64,000 bases of DNA, taken from contig CALFVI010000007.1 of NCBI GenBank assembly GCA_937928775.1, positions 34,832 to 98,831 on the forward strand, written 5' to 3'. The notes under the pieces are model-generated. The model saw nothing but the letters and a program-made list of their open reading frames with translations, did no database searches and was not told where the DNA came from. Position numbers and translations under genes: made by a program. Below, one piece after another: positions 8,998 to 18,181 of the stretch (positions are counted from its first letter, which is position 1; the number at the start of each line of letters is the position of its first letter). The stretch is from an uncultured Elioraea sp. (GTDB lineage Bacteria; Pseudomonadota; Alphaproteobacteria; Acetobacterales; Acetobacteraceae).

Positions 8998-10509
8998 ATG
9001 CGCGTGGACCGCAACATCAACCTCGCGGAACCGCGGGTGACTGCGACTCCGCCCGCGCGGCTCTATGCCAATCGGGTCAAGGTCTATCCCGCACGCGTGC
9101 ACGGAACGTTCCGCACAGCGAAGTATGCCTTCCTCGTCTTCGCGCTCGCCGTCTACTACACGCTGCCCTGGCTGCGGTGGCCGCGCGGCGAGGGGGCGCC
9201 GGACCAGCTGATCCTGCTCGACTTCGCGGGTCGGCGCTTCTACCTCGGTCCGGTCGAAATCTGGCCGCAGGAGATCTATCTCGTCACTGGCCTGCTCATC
9301 CTCTCCGCCATCGGCCTCTTTCTCGTCTCCTCCCTGTTCGGACGGGTCTGGTGCGGCTATGCCTGCCCGCAAACGGTGTGGACCGACCTCTTCATGTGGA
9401 TCGAGCGCCGCATCGAGGGCGATCGCAACGCCCGGATGAAGCTCGATCAGGGGGCGCGCGACGCCGCCTATTGGCGCAAGAAGGTGACCAAGCACGCGCT
9501 CTGGCTCGTCATCGCCTTCCTCACTGGCGGCTCGTTCGTTCTTTATGTGCAGGACGCGCCGACCGCGGTGCGCGACATCTTCACCGGTGAGGCCGGGGCC
9601 TGGACCTACACGTTCGTCGGTCTTCTCACCTTCACCACCTATACGCTCGCCGGCTGGGCGCGCGAGCAGGTGTGTACCTACATGTGCCCCTGGCCGCGTT
9701 TCCAGGCCGCGATGCTCGATGAGCAGTCGCTGATCGTCACCTACCGCGCCTGGCGGGGTGAGCCGCGCGGCAAGCACAAGCAGGGAGAGCCCTGGGAGGG
9801 GAGGGGCGACTGCATCGACTGCCGCCAATGCGTCAACGTCTGCCCCACGGGGATCGACATCCGCGACGGCCAGCAGCTCGAGTGCATCGGCTGCGGGCTG
9901 TGCATCGACGCCTGCAATGCGGTGATGGACAAGATTGGCCGCCCGCGCGGCCTGATCGCGCTCGACACTCTGGCCAATGTGCAAGCCTGTGAACGCGCCG
10001 TCGCCGCCACCCCGCCGGGGCCTGGGCGCATTCCGGTGGCCGAAGCTGCGCATCAGCGGATGAAGATCATCCGCCCGCGCACAATGATCTACCTGGGCGT
10101 GCTCAGCCTGGTCGCGGCGGTGATGCTTCTCGCACTCGCCACCCGCAGTGTCACTGACCTTTCCGTGCTGCGCGACCGCGCGCCGGTCTACGTCCTGTTG
10201 TCGGATGGGTCGGTGCGCAATGCCTATACGCTCAAGATTGTCAATAAGACTCACGAGGCGCGCGTCTTCACCCTCAGCCTCGACGGGCTTGCGGCCGCGA
10301 CGCTGGCCGCGGTCGGCACCGAGGACGTGACAGGCGCGACCATTCCGCTCTCTGCCGCGCCGGACAGCGTGGCATCGCACCGCGTCTACGTCACTGCGCC
10401 GCCCGGTGCTGTGCTGCCCGAAAGCACAACCGTCACCTTCCGTCTCATTGATGCCGCGGGGCGCGAGGCGGCGCGCGCGGAGAGCGTGTTCCTCGCTCCG
10501 CGACGGTGA
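8998..10509 (+). CDS. ccoG: cbb3 oxidase assembly protein, polyferredoxin/cupric reductase type
   Basis: A 503-residue membrane iron-sulfur protein (also called RdxA/FixG) that reduces Cu(II) and so feeds copper to the cbb3 active site. It has N-terminal helices, the conserved FGRVWCGYACPQTVWTD block and the CTYMCPWPRFQ motif. It also carries two 4Fe-4S motifs, CIDCRQCVNVCPTGIDI (about residues 271-287) and CIGCGLCIDACNAVMDK. A periplasmic immunoglobulin-like C-terminal domain follows. Length and order are typical. It starts 19 bp after ccoP and runs into ccoH with 4 bp between stop and start, so it is co-transcribed. Confidence 0.96.
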   Translation: MRVDRNINLAEPRVTATPPARLYANRVKVYPARVHGTFRTAKYAFLVFALAVYYTLPWLRWPRGEGAPDQLILLDFAGRRFYLGPVEIWPQEIYLVTGLLILSAIGLFLVSSLFGRVWCGYACPQTVWTDLFMWIERRIEGDRNARMKLDQGARDAAYWRKKVTKHALWLVIAFLTGGSFVLYVQDAPTAVRDIFTGEAGAWTYTFVGLLTFTTYTLAGWAREQVCTYMCPWPRFQAAMLDEQSLIVTYRAWRGEPRGKHKQGEPWEGRGDCIDCRQCVNVCPTGIDIRDGQQLECIGCGLCIDACNAVMDKIGRPRGLIALDTLANVQACERAVAATPPGPGRIPVAEAAHQRMKIIRPRTMIYLGVLSLVAAVMLLALATRSVTDLSVLRDRAPVYVLLSDGSVRNAYTLKIVNKTHEARVFTLSLDGLAAATLAAVGTEDVTGATIPLSAAPDSVASHRVYVTAPPGAVLPESTTVTFRLIDAAGREAARAESVFLAPRR

Positions 10510-10513
10510 GCAC

Positions 10514-11002
10514 ATGACCGGGGCCGACCCGCGCCGAAGCCGCTGGATCCCTTGGGCGTTCGTGGCCTTCATGGGGGTGGTGATCGCCGTCAACGCCGTC
10601 TTCGTCTGGCTTGCCCTTTCCACCTTCACCGGCACCACGGTCGATCGTGCCTATGAGCGCGGGCGTCTCTACAACGAGGTGCTGGCGGAAGCCGAACGGC
10701 AGCGTGCGATCGGTTGGCGGTTCGAGATCGCGTTCCGTCCGGCGGCGGAGCAGCGGGGCACGCTCTTCGTCTATGCCCGTGACGCCTCCGGTGTCCCGCT
10801 CGATCGTCTCGAGTTCGAGGCGATCGCTCTGCGCCCCCTCGAACGCCCCGATCCCCTCCCGCTCGCCCTGAGAGAGAGCGGGCGTGGCCGTTACGTTGCC
10901 GAAATCGATCTGCCAAAGCGAGGGCAATGGGAGGTGCGCCTCGCCGCGCGCCGCGGCGAGGTCGGTCCTGTGGAGGTGCGCGAGCGGATCATTGTGCCGT
11001 GA
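10514..11002 (+). CDS. ccoH: cbb3 oxidase assembly protein FixH/CcoH
   Basis: A 162-residue protein with one N-terminal membrane anchor (WIPWAFVAFMGVVIAVNAVF, about residues 11-30). The periplasmic FixH domain contains the typical YERGRLYNEVLAEAERQRAIGW segment and a beta-rich end (GQWEVRLAARRG). CcoH is needed for stable assembly of the oxidase and interacts with the copper ATPase CcoI. The ATG at 10514 is 4 bp after the ccoG stop, and the stop TGA (11000-11002) overlaps the GTG start of ccoI, so translation is probably coupled. Confidence 0.94.
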   Translation: MTGADPRRSRWIPWAFVAFMGVVIAVNAVFVWLALSTFTGTTVDRAYERGRLYNEVLAEAERQRAIGWRFEIAFRPAAEQRGTLFVYARDASGVPLDRLEFEAIALRPLERPDPLPLALRESGRGRYVAEIDLPKRGQWEVRLAARRGEVGPVEVRERIIVP

Positions 11003-13362
11003 CTGCGTTGGGGTCCACCAAGCCTGCACCCTTCACCGGGAGTGCGGCGTGCCTGCATTGCGGCGCACCTTGCCCGAACGGCGAGCGCTTCTGCTGCACA
11101 GGCTGCGAAGGCGCGCATGCCCTCATCACTGGGCTCGGGCTCGACCGGTTCTACGAGCGGCTCGAGGCCGCCGCCCCGCGGCCCGATCCTGCCGCCGCCC
11201 GTCACGACCTTGCCGCCCGCGCCCGCCCCAACGGCGCTGACGGCTGGTCGCTCGAGCTTCTCGTCGGCGGCGTTTCCTGCGCTGCCTGCATGTGGCTGAT
11301 CGAGCAGGTGTTGGCGCGCGAACCAGATGTCACCTGGGCCAGGCTCGCCCTCTCCACCCGGCGTCTGACCATCCGCTGGCGGGGCACAGCCCAGCGTGCC
11401 AACGACTTCGCCGAACGCCTCGCTCGCCTCGGCTTCACCACCGCGCCGTGGGACGCCTCCTGTCTATCCGCCGCTGACGATGCCGAGGCGAAACGGCTTC
11501 TGCGCGCGATGGGCATCGCCGCCTTCGCTTCGATGAACGTGATGCTGGTCTCGGTCGCGGTCTGGGTCGGGCATGACGACGGCGACATGGGCGAGGCTAC
11601 GCGTACACTGATGCACTGGCTCGCTGCGCTAATCGCGCTGCCGGCGATCGCCATCGCCGGGCTGCCGTTCTACCGCTCGGCCTTTACAGCGCTTGTGCGC
11701 GGGCGGGCCAATCTCGACCTGCCGATCAGCCTCGCCGTCCTGCTGACCGCGGCGATGAGCCTCTCCGAGACCATCCGCGGCGGGCCTTACGCCTACTTCG
11801 ACTCCGCTGTCACGCTCCTGTTCCTGCTTCTGGTCGGCCGCTATCTCGATCGTCGCGCGCGCGGCCGTGCGCGCGAAGCGGTGGCCCGGCTTGCTGCCCT
11901 TAACCGCGCCCCGGTCGGCGTGCTGGGCGAGGATGGCGTCGCACGGCCACGTTTGCCCGAGGAGGTTCGCACGGGCGAACGCGTCCTCGTCGCTGCCGGC
12001 GAGCGGGTCGGGGTCGATGGCGTGGTGCTGTCCGGCGTCTCGACGGTCGACGAGAGCCTGCTCACGGGCGAAATCCTGCCGCGCGCTGTTCGCCCAGGGG
12101 ATCGTGTGCATGCCGGCACGCTGAACCGTGACGCCGCCCTCATCGTGCGCGCCGCCGCGTCTGGCGAGGGGACGCTGCTTGCTGCCATTGTGCGGCTGAT
12201 GGAGCGCAGCGAGCAGTCGCGCTCGCGGTTCGTCTCTCTCGCCGATCGCGTGTCCCGACTATACACGCCGGCGGTGCATGGGCTCGCGCTGGCCACCTTC
12301 CTCCTTTGGTGGGGGGTGTTGGACGCGGCGTGGCAACAGGCGCTCGTCTTCGCGGTGGCGGTGCTGATCATCACCTGCCCCTGCGCCCTTGGCATCGCCG
12401 TTCCAGTGGTCCAGGTCGTCGCCGCCGGCCGACTGGTCAGGCAAGGCGTGCTGGTCACCTCAGGCACCGCATTCGAGCGTCTGGCCGAGGTCGACACCGT
12501 GCTGTTCGACAAGACCGGCACCTTGACGGAGGGCAAGCCGACACTGCTGGCGGGAGCGTGGACGGCGGAAGATCTTTCCGACGCCGCCCGCCTCGCTGCC
12601 GCGTCGCGTCATCCCCTCGCTCGGGCGCTGGTGCAGGCAGTACCCGCGGTGGCGCCGGCCGATGGGGTGGTGGAGCATCCTGGACTGGGGCTTGAGCTCG
12701 CAACCCCTTCAGGGCCGATCCGCCTCGGCGCGGCAGCGTTCGTCGGCGCGGAGGGGGGGGAGGGAATGGAGCTTTGGCTGTCCCGCCCCGGCCGGGCGCC
12801 GGTGCGGTTCGCCTTCGCCGATGCTCTGCGGCCTCAGGCAGCGGAAACGATTCGCCAACTCACCGAACGCGGCTTCGTGGTCGAACTCCTTTCTGGCGAT
12901 CGCAGGTCGGCCGTGGGAGAGACCGCGCGAGCCGCCGGCATCGAACGCTGGACTGCGGAAGCATCGCCGCAGGCGAAGATCGCCCGACTGCACGCCTTGC
13001 GCTCGGAAGGGCGTCGGGTGCTGATGGTGGGGGATGGGCTGAATGATGCCCCAGCGCTCGCCGCCGCGCATGCCTCGATCGCTTTCGCCTCCGGCTCCGA
13101 CGTCGCACAGGCCGCGGCCGATGTCGTCGTTCAGGGCAAGTCGCTCGCGCTGGTTGCGGAGACGATCGGTTCGGCGCGCCGCGCCCAGGCCGCGATCCGT
13201 CAGAACATCGCGATCAGCCTTGCCTACAACATCGTCGCCGTGCCGCTTGCGATCGCGGGGCTGGTCACGCCGCTGATCGCCGCAGTCGCGATGGCAGCGT
13301 CTTCGTTGACTGTCATCCTCAACGCCTTGCGCGTGGACCGCGGAGTGGCATGGACGCGCTGA
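10999..13362 (+). CDS. ccoI: Copper-exporting P1B-type ATPase for cbb3 oxidase assembly
   Basis: A 787-residue P-type ATPase (FixI/CopA2 type) that moves Cu(I) to the periplasmic side for insertion into CcoN. The N-terminus has a cysteine-rich stretch (CLHCGAPCPNGERFCCTGC, residues 19-36 region) and an HMA-like domain with SCAAC. The transmembrane metal site CPC lies in TCPCALGIAVPVV near residue 460, and the phosphorylated aspartate is D504 in FDKTGTLTEG. The hinge motif GDGLNDAPAL is present near the end. The GTG at 10999 overlaps the ccoH stop; longer starts would run deep into ccoH. Its 3' end overlaps ccoS by 13 bp. Confidence 0.95.
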   Translation: MTALGSTKPAPFTGSAACLHCGAPCPNGERFCCTGCEGAHALITGLGLDRFYERLEAAAPRPDPAAARHDLAARARPNGADGWSLELLVGGVSCAACMWLIEQVLAREPDVTWARLALSTRRLTIRWRGTAQRANDFAERLARLGFTTAPWDASCLSAADDAEAKRLLRAMGIAAFASMNVMLVSVAVWVGHDDGDMGEATRTLMHWLAALIALPAIAIAGLPFYRSAFTALVRGRANLDLPISLAVLLTAAMSLSETIRGGPYAYFDSAVTLLFLLLVGRYLDRRARGRAREAVARLAALNRAPVGVLGEDGVARPRLPEEVRTGERVLVAAGERVGVDGVVLSGVSTVDESLLTGEILPRAVRPGDRVHAGTLNRDAALIVRAAASGEGTLLAAIVRLMERSEQSRSRFVSLADRVSRLYTPAVHGLALATFLLWWGVLDAAWQQALVFAVAVLIITCPCALGIAVPVVQVVAAGRLVRQGVLVTSGTAFERLAEVDTVLFDKTGTLTEGKPTLLAGAWTAEDLSDAARLAAASRHPLARALVQAVPAVAPADGVVEHPGLGLELATPSGPIRLGAAAFVGAEGGEGMELWLSRPGRAPVRFAFADALRPQAAETIRQLTERGFVVELLSGDRRSAVGETARAAGIERWTAEASPQAKIARLHALRSEGRRVLMVGDGLNDAPALAAAHASIAFASGSDVAQAAADVVVQGKSLALVAETIGSARRAQAAIRQNIAISLAYNIVAVPLAIAGLVTPLIAAVAMAASSLTVILNALRVDRGVAWTR

Positions 13363-13544
13363 TGCTGCTCATTCCCCTGTCGCTGATCCTGGGCCTTGGC
13401 GCGCTCGCCTTGTTCCTTTGGGCTCTGCGTTCGGGTCAGTTCGAGGATCTCGACGGAGCGGCGCGCCGGATCCTGTTCGACGACGACCCGCCGCGCGGCA
13501 GGCCGTCACCCCCACCCTCGTCCCGCACGGAGGACAAGCCATGA
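13350..13544 (+). CDS. ccoS: cbb3 oxidase maturation protein CcoS
   Basis: A 64-residue small membrane protein with one helix (about residues 5-26) followed by the diagnostic SGQFEDLDGAARRILFDDD segment. CcoS is needed for cofactor insertion (heme b and CuB) into CcoN. The ATG at 13350 lies inside the end of ccoI and the gene's end overlaps the next small gene by 4 bp, so the whole ccoGHIS unit is translationally coupled. Confidence 0.95.
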   Translation: MDALMLLIPLSLILGLGALALFLWALRSGQFEDLDGAARRILFDDDPPRGRPSPPPSSRTEDKP

Positions 13545-13729
13545 CCCCACAAACCATCGTATTCGGCCTGATCGGTGCGCTGATCGCCCTGGTCGGTCTC
13601 ATCATGATGGCCGCGGCCAAGGACAACGCCTTCTACGTCGCCGGTCTGATCCTGTTCGTCTCCTTCGTTCTCTATCTGTTCAAGCTCGTGCGGCTGCACT
13701 TCGATCGCGAGGAAGCGCGGCGTCGCTGA
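13541..13729 (+). CDS. Small two-helix membrane protein of unknown function, coupled to ccoS
   Basis: A 62-residue protein starting MTPQTIVFGLIGALIALVG, with two hydrophobic helices (about residues 5-24 and 30-50) joined by the short loop AAAKDNAF, and a basic tail (HFDREEARRR). I do not recognise the family. Its ATG overlaps the ccoS stop (ATGA type), and a ribosome binding site (GGAGGACAAGCC) lies inside the end of ccoS. That makes it the last gene of the cbb3 operon and argues for a role in, or dependence on, oxidase assembly. Codon use matches that of the neighbours. Confidence 0.75.
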   Translation: MTPQTIVFGLIGALIALVGLIMMAAAKDNAFYVAGLILFVSFVLYLFKLVRLHFDREEARRR

Positions 13730-13828
13730 GCGGCGCCGATGTCGGCGCAAGAATGACAAATCTCTTGCGCCTGACGTGCGAAGGGGCTGTCATCATGCGC
13801 GAGGGGTGTTCCGCTTCGGGAGACGTAC

Positions 13829-14836
13829 ATGGATCGCCGTAGCTTTCTGCGTGCCGCCCTGCCGGCGGCGTTCGTCGCCTCAACCCTGCCGAGCGCGCCT
13901 GCGATGGCGCAGGCCAGGCGCTGGCAGATGGCCACCCCGTATCCGGATGGCAACTTCCACACTGTCAACATCCGCGCCTTCCTGAAGGAGATCGAGGAGG
14001 GCTCGGGCGGGCGGCTCGCCATCACGCTGCACAGCAACGCCTCGCTCCTGCGCATGCCTGAGATCAAACGTGGCGTGCAGACCGGGCAGGTGCAGATGGG
14101 CGAGATCCTGCTCTCGGCCTACGCCAATGAAGACCCGATGTTTGAGGTGGACGGCATCCCGATGCTGGTGACCAATTTCACCCAGGCGCGCGTGCTTGCC
14201 GGACTGCAGAGACCGTTCGTTCAGGCTCGTCTCGAGCGCCAGGGGTTGACCCTTCTCTACATGGTTCCGTGGCCGCAGTCGGGCTTCTACACCAATGTCC
14301 CCGTCACCTCGATCGAGACCCTGCGCGGCACGCGCTTCCGCACCTTCAATGCGGCGACGCAACGCTTCGCCCAGCTCGTCGGGGCGACGCCGACCACGGT
14401 GCAGGTGCCGGAGATTCCGCAGGCCTTCGCCACGGGCGTCGTCAACGCCATGGTGACCTCTGCAGCGACCGGTGTCGACGTGCAGGCTTGGGACTTCGTG
14501 AAGCACTTCACCCCCGTCGGCTTCACGCGCACAAAAAACGCTGTCTTCTGTTCGACGCGCGCGCTGCAGCAATTGCCGGCAGACCTGCAAAGGCTGATCC
14601 GAGACGCCGCCGAACGCGCCGAACAGCGCGGCTGGGATGCGGCGCAGGAGCAGGAGAAAAGCAGGCAGGACGAGCTCGTCCGCCGTGGCATGACCGTTGC
14701 TGACCCTCCGCCGGAGCGGCTGATGCGCGAACTTGCTCAGATCGGCGAGACCATGACCAACGAGTGGCTGGCCAAGGCCGGAGAGGACGGGCGGAAACTG
14801 ATCGAGGCCTATCGCGCCGCGATCGCCCGCGTCTGA
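13829..14836 (+). CDS. TRAP transporter substrate-binding protein (DctP family)
   Basis: A 335-residue periplasmic solute receptor. The N-terminus MDRRSFLRAALPAAFVAS carries a twin-arginine-like motif and a signal peptide cut near AMAQA, which suggests Tat export. DctP-fold features follow, including IKRGVQTGQVQMGEILLS, LRGTRFRTFNAATQ and the conserved arginine region that binds the substrate carboxylate. The substrate is unknown. It heads an intact three-gene operon (P, then Q, then M) and ends 13 bp before the small permease gene. Confidence 0.9.
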   Translation: MDRRSFLRAALPAAFVASTLPSAPAMAQARRWQMATPYPDGNFHTVNIRAFLKEIEEGSGGRLAITLHSNASLLRMPEIKRGVQTGQVQMGEILLSAYANEDPMFEVDGIPMLVTNFTQARVLAGLQRPFVQARLERQGLTLLYMVPWPQSGFYTNVPVTSIETLRGTRFRTFNAATQRFAQLVGATPTTVQVPEIPQAFATGVVNAMVTSAATGVDVQAWDFVKHFTPVGFTRTKNAVFCSTRALQQLPADLQRLIRDAAERAEQRGWDAAQEQEKSRQDELVRRGMTVADPPPERLMRELAQIGETMTNEWLAKAGEDGRKLIEAYRAAIARV

Positions 14837-14849
14837 GATCGCGTCGCGC

Positions 14850-15389
14850 GTGCAGGGTCTGCGGCGCGCGCTCGACGCGCTGTATCTGGCGGGTGGGGTG
14901 GCAGGCGCGATCGCGATCATCGCGATCGGCCTGCTCGTGCTGGCGCAGGTCCTTGGGCGGCTGGTTGGGCTTCACCTTCCAGGATCGGACGATCTCACCG
15001 CCTACGCCGTCGCCGCTTCCGCCACGCTGCCGCTCGCCTACACCTTCCGCCACGCCGCCCATATCCGGGTCGACGTCATCATCGGCCGCCTCGCCGGACG
15101 GGCTCGCCACGCGTTCGAGCTCCTCGCACTTGCGATCGCGTCCGCCGTTGCCCTGCTGTTCGCTTATGCCTGCCTCGACACGTTGATCGACTCCTGGACC
15201 TTCGGTGAGGTGGCGCAAGGCATGCTCGCCGTGCCGATCTGGATGCCCCAACTCGCCCTGGTCACGGGGAGCGCGCTATTCGCGCTCGCTCTGATCGACG
15301 ATCTCATCGTCGCGCTCGCCGGCAAAGAGCCATCCTACCGCCGCGCGGCTGACCGCAGCGCCGGGGAAGGCGCAGCGGAGGAAGTGTGA
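14850..15389 (+). CDS. TRAP transporter small permease (DctQ family)
   Basis: A 179-residue membrane protein with four helices and the DctQ core TFRHAAHIRVDVIIGRLAG. The start is a GTG at 14850, 13 bp after the receptor gene; the next gene starts two bases after its stop. It binds the large permease and is needed for transport. The C-terminal tail (RRAADRSAGEGAAEEV) is hydrophilic. The gene is intact, unlike the copy at 1.7-2.2 kb. Confidence 0.88.
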   Translation: MQGLRRALDALYLAGGVAGAIAIIAIGLLVLAQVLGRLVGLHLPGSDDLTAYAVAASATLPLAYTFRHAAHIRVDVIIGRLAGRARHAFELLALAIASAVALLFAYACLDTLIDSWTFGEVAQGMLAVPIWMPQLALVTGSALFALALIDDLIVALAGKEPSYRRAADRSAGEGAAEEV

Positions 15390-15390
15390 G

Positions 15391-16722
15391 GTGGAACCCT
15401 ACCTTATCGACAGCGCGCTCGTGCTGATCGCGACCATGTTCGCGCTTCTCGCGCTCGGTGTCTGGATCGGGGCTGCGCTGATGCTAACGGGCGTGGTCGG
15501 CATCGTCGTGCTGCCAGCCTTGTTTCCCCAATTCAACGAATTCCCCATCGAGAAGGTGATGGGCACGGCGGTGTGGCAAGCGATGGCGTCCTGGACGCTC
15601 GCCGCGTTGCCGCTCTTCATCTGGATGGGCGAGATCCTGTTCCGGACGCGGCTGGCGGAGGATATGTTCCGCGGCCTCGCGCCGTGGGTGCAGCGCCTGC
15701 CGGGGCGGCTGATGCATGTCAATGTGTTCGGGTGCGGCATCTTCGCAGCGGTCTCGGGCTCGTCCGCTGCGACCTGCGCGACCATCGGCAAGATGAGCCT
15801 GCCCGCCCTTCTCTCACGCGGCTATTACAGGCCGATGGCGATCGGCAGTCTCGCCGGCTCAGGAACCTTGGGCCTGCTCATTCCGCCTTCCATCATCATG
15901 ATCGTCTACGGGGTGGCGGCTGAGGTGTCGATCGTTCGCCTCTTCATCGCGGGCGTGATTCCAGGGCTGATGCTGATCGCGCTCTTTTCCGGCTACATCA
16001 TAGTCTGGTCGCTGCTCAACCCATCGCGCACGCCGCAGCGCGATCCGCACACCACATTTGCCGAGAAGGTCCGTGCCTCGGCCGATTTGATTCCGCTTCT
16101 GCTGCTCATCTTCGTGGTGATCGGTTCGATCTATGGGGGGCTTGCCACAGCGACCGAAGCTGCAGTGATGGGCGTGGTCGGTGCGCTTGCGTTGTCCGCC
16201 TGGTCTGGCACGCTGACGCGAGCGAGTTTCATCGACTCGCTGATGGGCGCGGTGCGGCTCTCCTGCATGATCAACTTCATCCTCGCCGGTGCCGCCTTCC
16301 TCACCCAGGCGATGGCTTATTCGCGGATTCCGGCAGCCATGGCGGCCTGGGTCGGCGCGCAGGGGTTCCATCCTTACGTCGTCATCGCCGTGCTCACCGC
16401 GCTCTACATCGTGCTCGGCTGTTTCATCGACGGGATTTCGATGATCGTGCTTACCGTCTCGGTGGCACTGCCTGTCATTCAGGCCGCAGGATTCGATCTG
16501 CTGTGGTTTGGCATCTTCGTCGTTCTGGTGGTGGAGATGGCGCAGATCACCCCGCCCGTCGGGTTCAACCTGTTCGTACTGCAGGGCCTGACGGGTGAAA
16601 ACATCTTCCGCATCGCTGCTGCGACCGCGCCGTTCTTCGCGTTGATGTGTCTTGCGGTTGCGCTGGTGACGGTGTTCCCGGGTCTCGTCACCTGGCTGCC
16701 GTCGACCATGCTGGGCAGCTGA
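15391..16722 (+). CDS. TRAP transporter large permease (DctM family)
   Basis: A 443-residue permease with about 12 helices that couples sodium entry to solute uptake. Family blocks are present in order: GSSAATCATIGKMSLPALL, GTLGLLIPPSIIMIVYG, ATATEAAVMGV and QITPPVGFNLFVLQG. It starts at GTG 15391, one base after the small permease. It ends 16 bp before the convergent ridA-like gene. This TRAP set directly follows the cbb3 cluster but has its own gap of about 100 bp upstream, so it is probably a separate transcription unit. Confidence 0.92.
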   Translation: MEPYLIDSALVLIATMFALLALGVWIGAALMLTGVVGIVVLPALFPQFNEFPIEKVMGTAVWQAMASWTLAALPLFIWMGEILFRTRLAEDMFRGLAPWVQRLPGRLMHVNVFGCGIFAAVSGSSAATCATIGKMSLPALLSRGYYRPMAIGSLAGSGTLGLLIPPSIIMIVYGVAAEVSIVRLFIAGVIPGLMLIALFSGYIIVWSLLNPSRTPQRDPHTTFAEKVRASADLIPLLLLIFVVIGSIYGGLATATEAAVMGVVGALALSAWSGTLTRASFIDSLMGAVRLSCMINFILAGAAFLTQAMAYSRIPAAMAAWVGAQGFHPYVVIAVLTALYIVLGCFIDGISMIVLTVSVALPVIQAAGFDLLWFGIFVVLVVEMAQITPPVGFNLFVLQGLTGENIFRIAAATAPFFALMCLAVALVTVFPGLVTWLPSTMLGS

Positions 16723-16738
16723 TTCGCCGACCCGGCAC

Positions 16739-17203
16739 CTATCGGACCAGGAACAACGCCTCAACCTCTGCGACAGCGTCCGCCGGCAGCGAGGCCACAC
16801 CGATGGTGGTGCGCGTGTGCCGGCCGGCCTCGCCGAACAGTTCAACGCAGAGATCGGAAGCCCCGTTCATCGCAAGTGCGTGCTGGGTGAAATCCGGCGT
16901 GCAGGCGATGAAGCCACCGAGGCGGACGACACGCGCGATGCGGTCGAGATCGCCGCCGCAGGCTGCCTTTGCCTGGGCAAGCACGTTGAGAAAAGCGATG
17001 CGGCAGGCCTCGCGCCCTTGGTCGATAGTCACGCCAGCGCCGAGTTTGCCACTGATCGCAACTTGGCCATGGCGCATAGGCAGCTGACCGGAGACGAAAA
17101 GGAGGTTGCCTGCCATCATGAACGGAACGTAGTTGGCGACCGGCAGTGCCGGCTCCGGTACGTGCAGCCCCAGGGCTTCGAGACGGGCCTCGATCGATGC
17201 CAT
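16739..17203 (-). CDS. RidA/YjgF family protein
   Basis: A 154-residue RidA-superfamily protein. Classical RidA hydrolyses reactive enamine/imine intermediates from PLP enzymes; this longer type (starting MASIEARLEALGLHVP) belongs to the Rid group with an N-terminal extension. It has FMMAGNLLFVSGQLPM and the arginine of GRHTRTTIGVASLP that corresponds to the active-site arginine of RidA. I chose ATG 17203 because the longer open frame upstream looks non-coding and a GAAGGACAC site precedes this start. It converges with the TRAP permease gene. Confidence 0.88.
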   Translation of the reverse strand: MASIEARLEALGLHVPEPALPVANYVPFMMAGNLLFVSGQLPMRHGQVAISGKLGAGVTIDQGREACRIAFLNVLAQAKAACGGDLDRIARVVRLGGFIACTPDFTQHALAMNGASDLCVELFGEAGRHTRTTIGVASLPADAVAEVEALFLVR

Positions 17204-17401
17204 GCCAGGTGTCCTTCCTTCGCGATCCGAGTTTGCCCTCACTGCCGACAGATGACGTGTCAGGAACGCCCTGTCGAGGCAGTTCCTCGATCGCACCTCC
17301 TGTTCGCGTACGCCACGTCCGCCTGAGCCCAAGCCGCGGCCACAGCTCGGCGTACCATGCGGCGTGCAACAGGGCAGCAGCATCGGCTGATGCCCGCCCG
17401 G

Positions 17402-18172
17402 TCAGGCAAGCCTGCGCGTCTGCAGGGTCGCTGCCGCGACGAGGCCGGCGACCATCACCACAACAAGTGCAGGCATCGTGTACAACCACCAGCCGAGTCC
17501 GAGCATGGCAAATCCGTTCGCGATCATTTGTCCCCAAGAGGTGGCAGCCGGATCACCAAGCCCGACAAAGGCCAGTGCCGCCTCGGCGAGTATCGCGCCG
17601 CCGAACACGATGCCCGAGGACGCCGCCAGCGTAGATACGAGCACTGGCAGAACATGACGCCGAACAATCGCGGCAGGCGAGACGCCAAGGGCGACCGCCG
17701 CGCGCAGAGAGGGCTGCGCGCAGACTGTGATCGTCTCGATGCGAACGAGGCGAGCAATCACCGGCCAGCCCGTCAGCCCAATATCCAGGGCAAGTGCCAG
17801 AGTTGATCCGCCGAACAGGCTTGCCACGAGGATCGCAAGCAGAAGGGTGGAAAGACTGGCCACGATTTCGGTCGCGCGCATGACGATCTCCTCCAGCAAC
17901 GGCGGCGCCAGCCCGGCGACCAAACCGACGATGAGCCCGACGTCGAACGCGGCCGACGTTGCGATTTGGCCAACCGTGAGCGAGGCCCGCCCGCCTTGCA
18001 GGACCGCAGCGAGCAGGTCGCGGCCGAGATCGTCGGTGCCAAAGGGATGCAAGGCGGAAGGCGGAAGCAGAGGTGTGCCGAGTGGCAGGTGGTCAAGGAC
18101 CCCCGCAGGGGCAAACAGCAGACACGCAAGGGAGAGCACGGCAAGAAGCCCAGCGGCAACACCGCGCATCAT
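17402..18172 (-). CDS. ABC transporter permease, DppC/OppC family (operon partners broken)
   Basis: A 256-residue inner-membrane permease of peptide/nickel-type ABC importers. After a first helix come the characteristic HPFGTDDLGRDLLAAVLQGG segment, five further helices and the EAA-loop region (ALGVSPAAIVRRHVLPVLV), which contacts the ATPase. The reading frame is intact and starts MMRGVAAG. However, the upstream DppB-type gene is reduced to fragments, the binding-protein gene is full of lesions, and no ATPase gene is nearby. The protein is therefore probably no longer useful, even though it still looks codable. Confidence 0.82.
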   Translation of the reverse strand: MMRGVAAGLLAVLSLACLLFAPAGVLDHLPLGTPLLPPSALHPFGTDDLGRDLLAAVLQGGRASLTVGQIATSAAFDVGLIVGLVAGLAPPLLEEIVMRATEIVASLSTLLLAILVASLFGGSTLALALDIGLTGWPVIARLVRIETITVCAQPSLRAAVALGVSPAAIVRRHVLPVLVSTLAASSGIVFGGAILAEAALAFVGLGDPAATSWGQMIANGFAMLGLGWWLYTMPALVVVMVAGLVAAATLQTRRLA

Positions 18173-18181
18173 CGCAGGTTC

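Noticed and set aside
8929..10638. A 569-codon open frame on the minus strand opposite ccoG
   Set aside because: It lies entirely antisense to the clearly coding ccoG/ccoH genes and has the His/Arg/Gly-rich look of a shadow frame.
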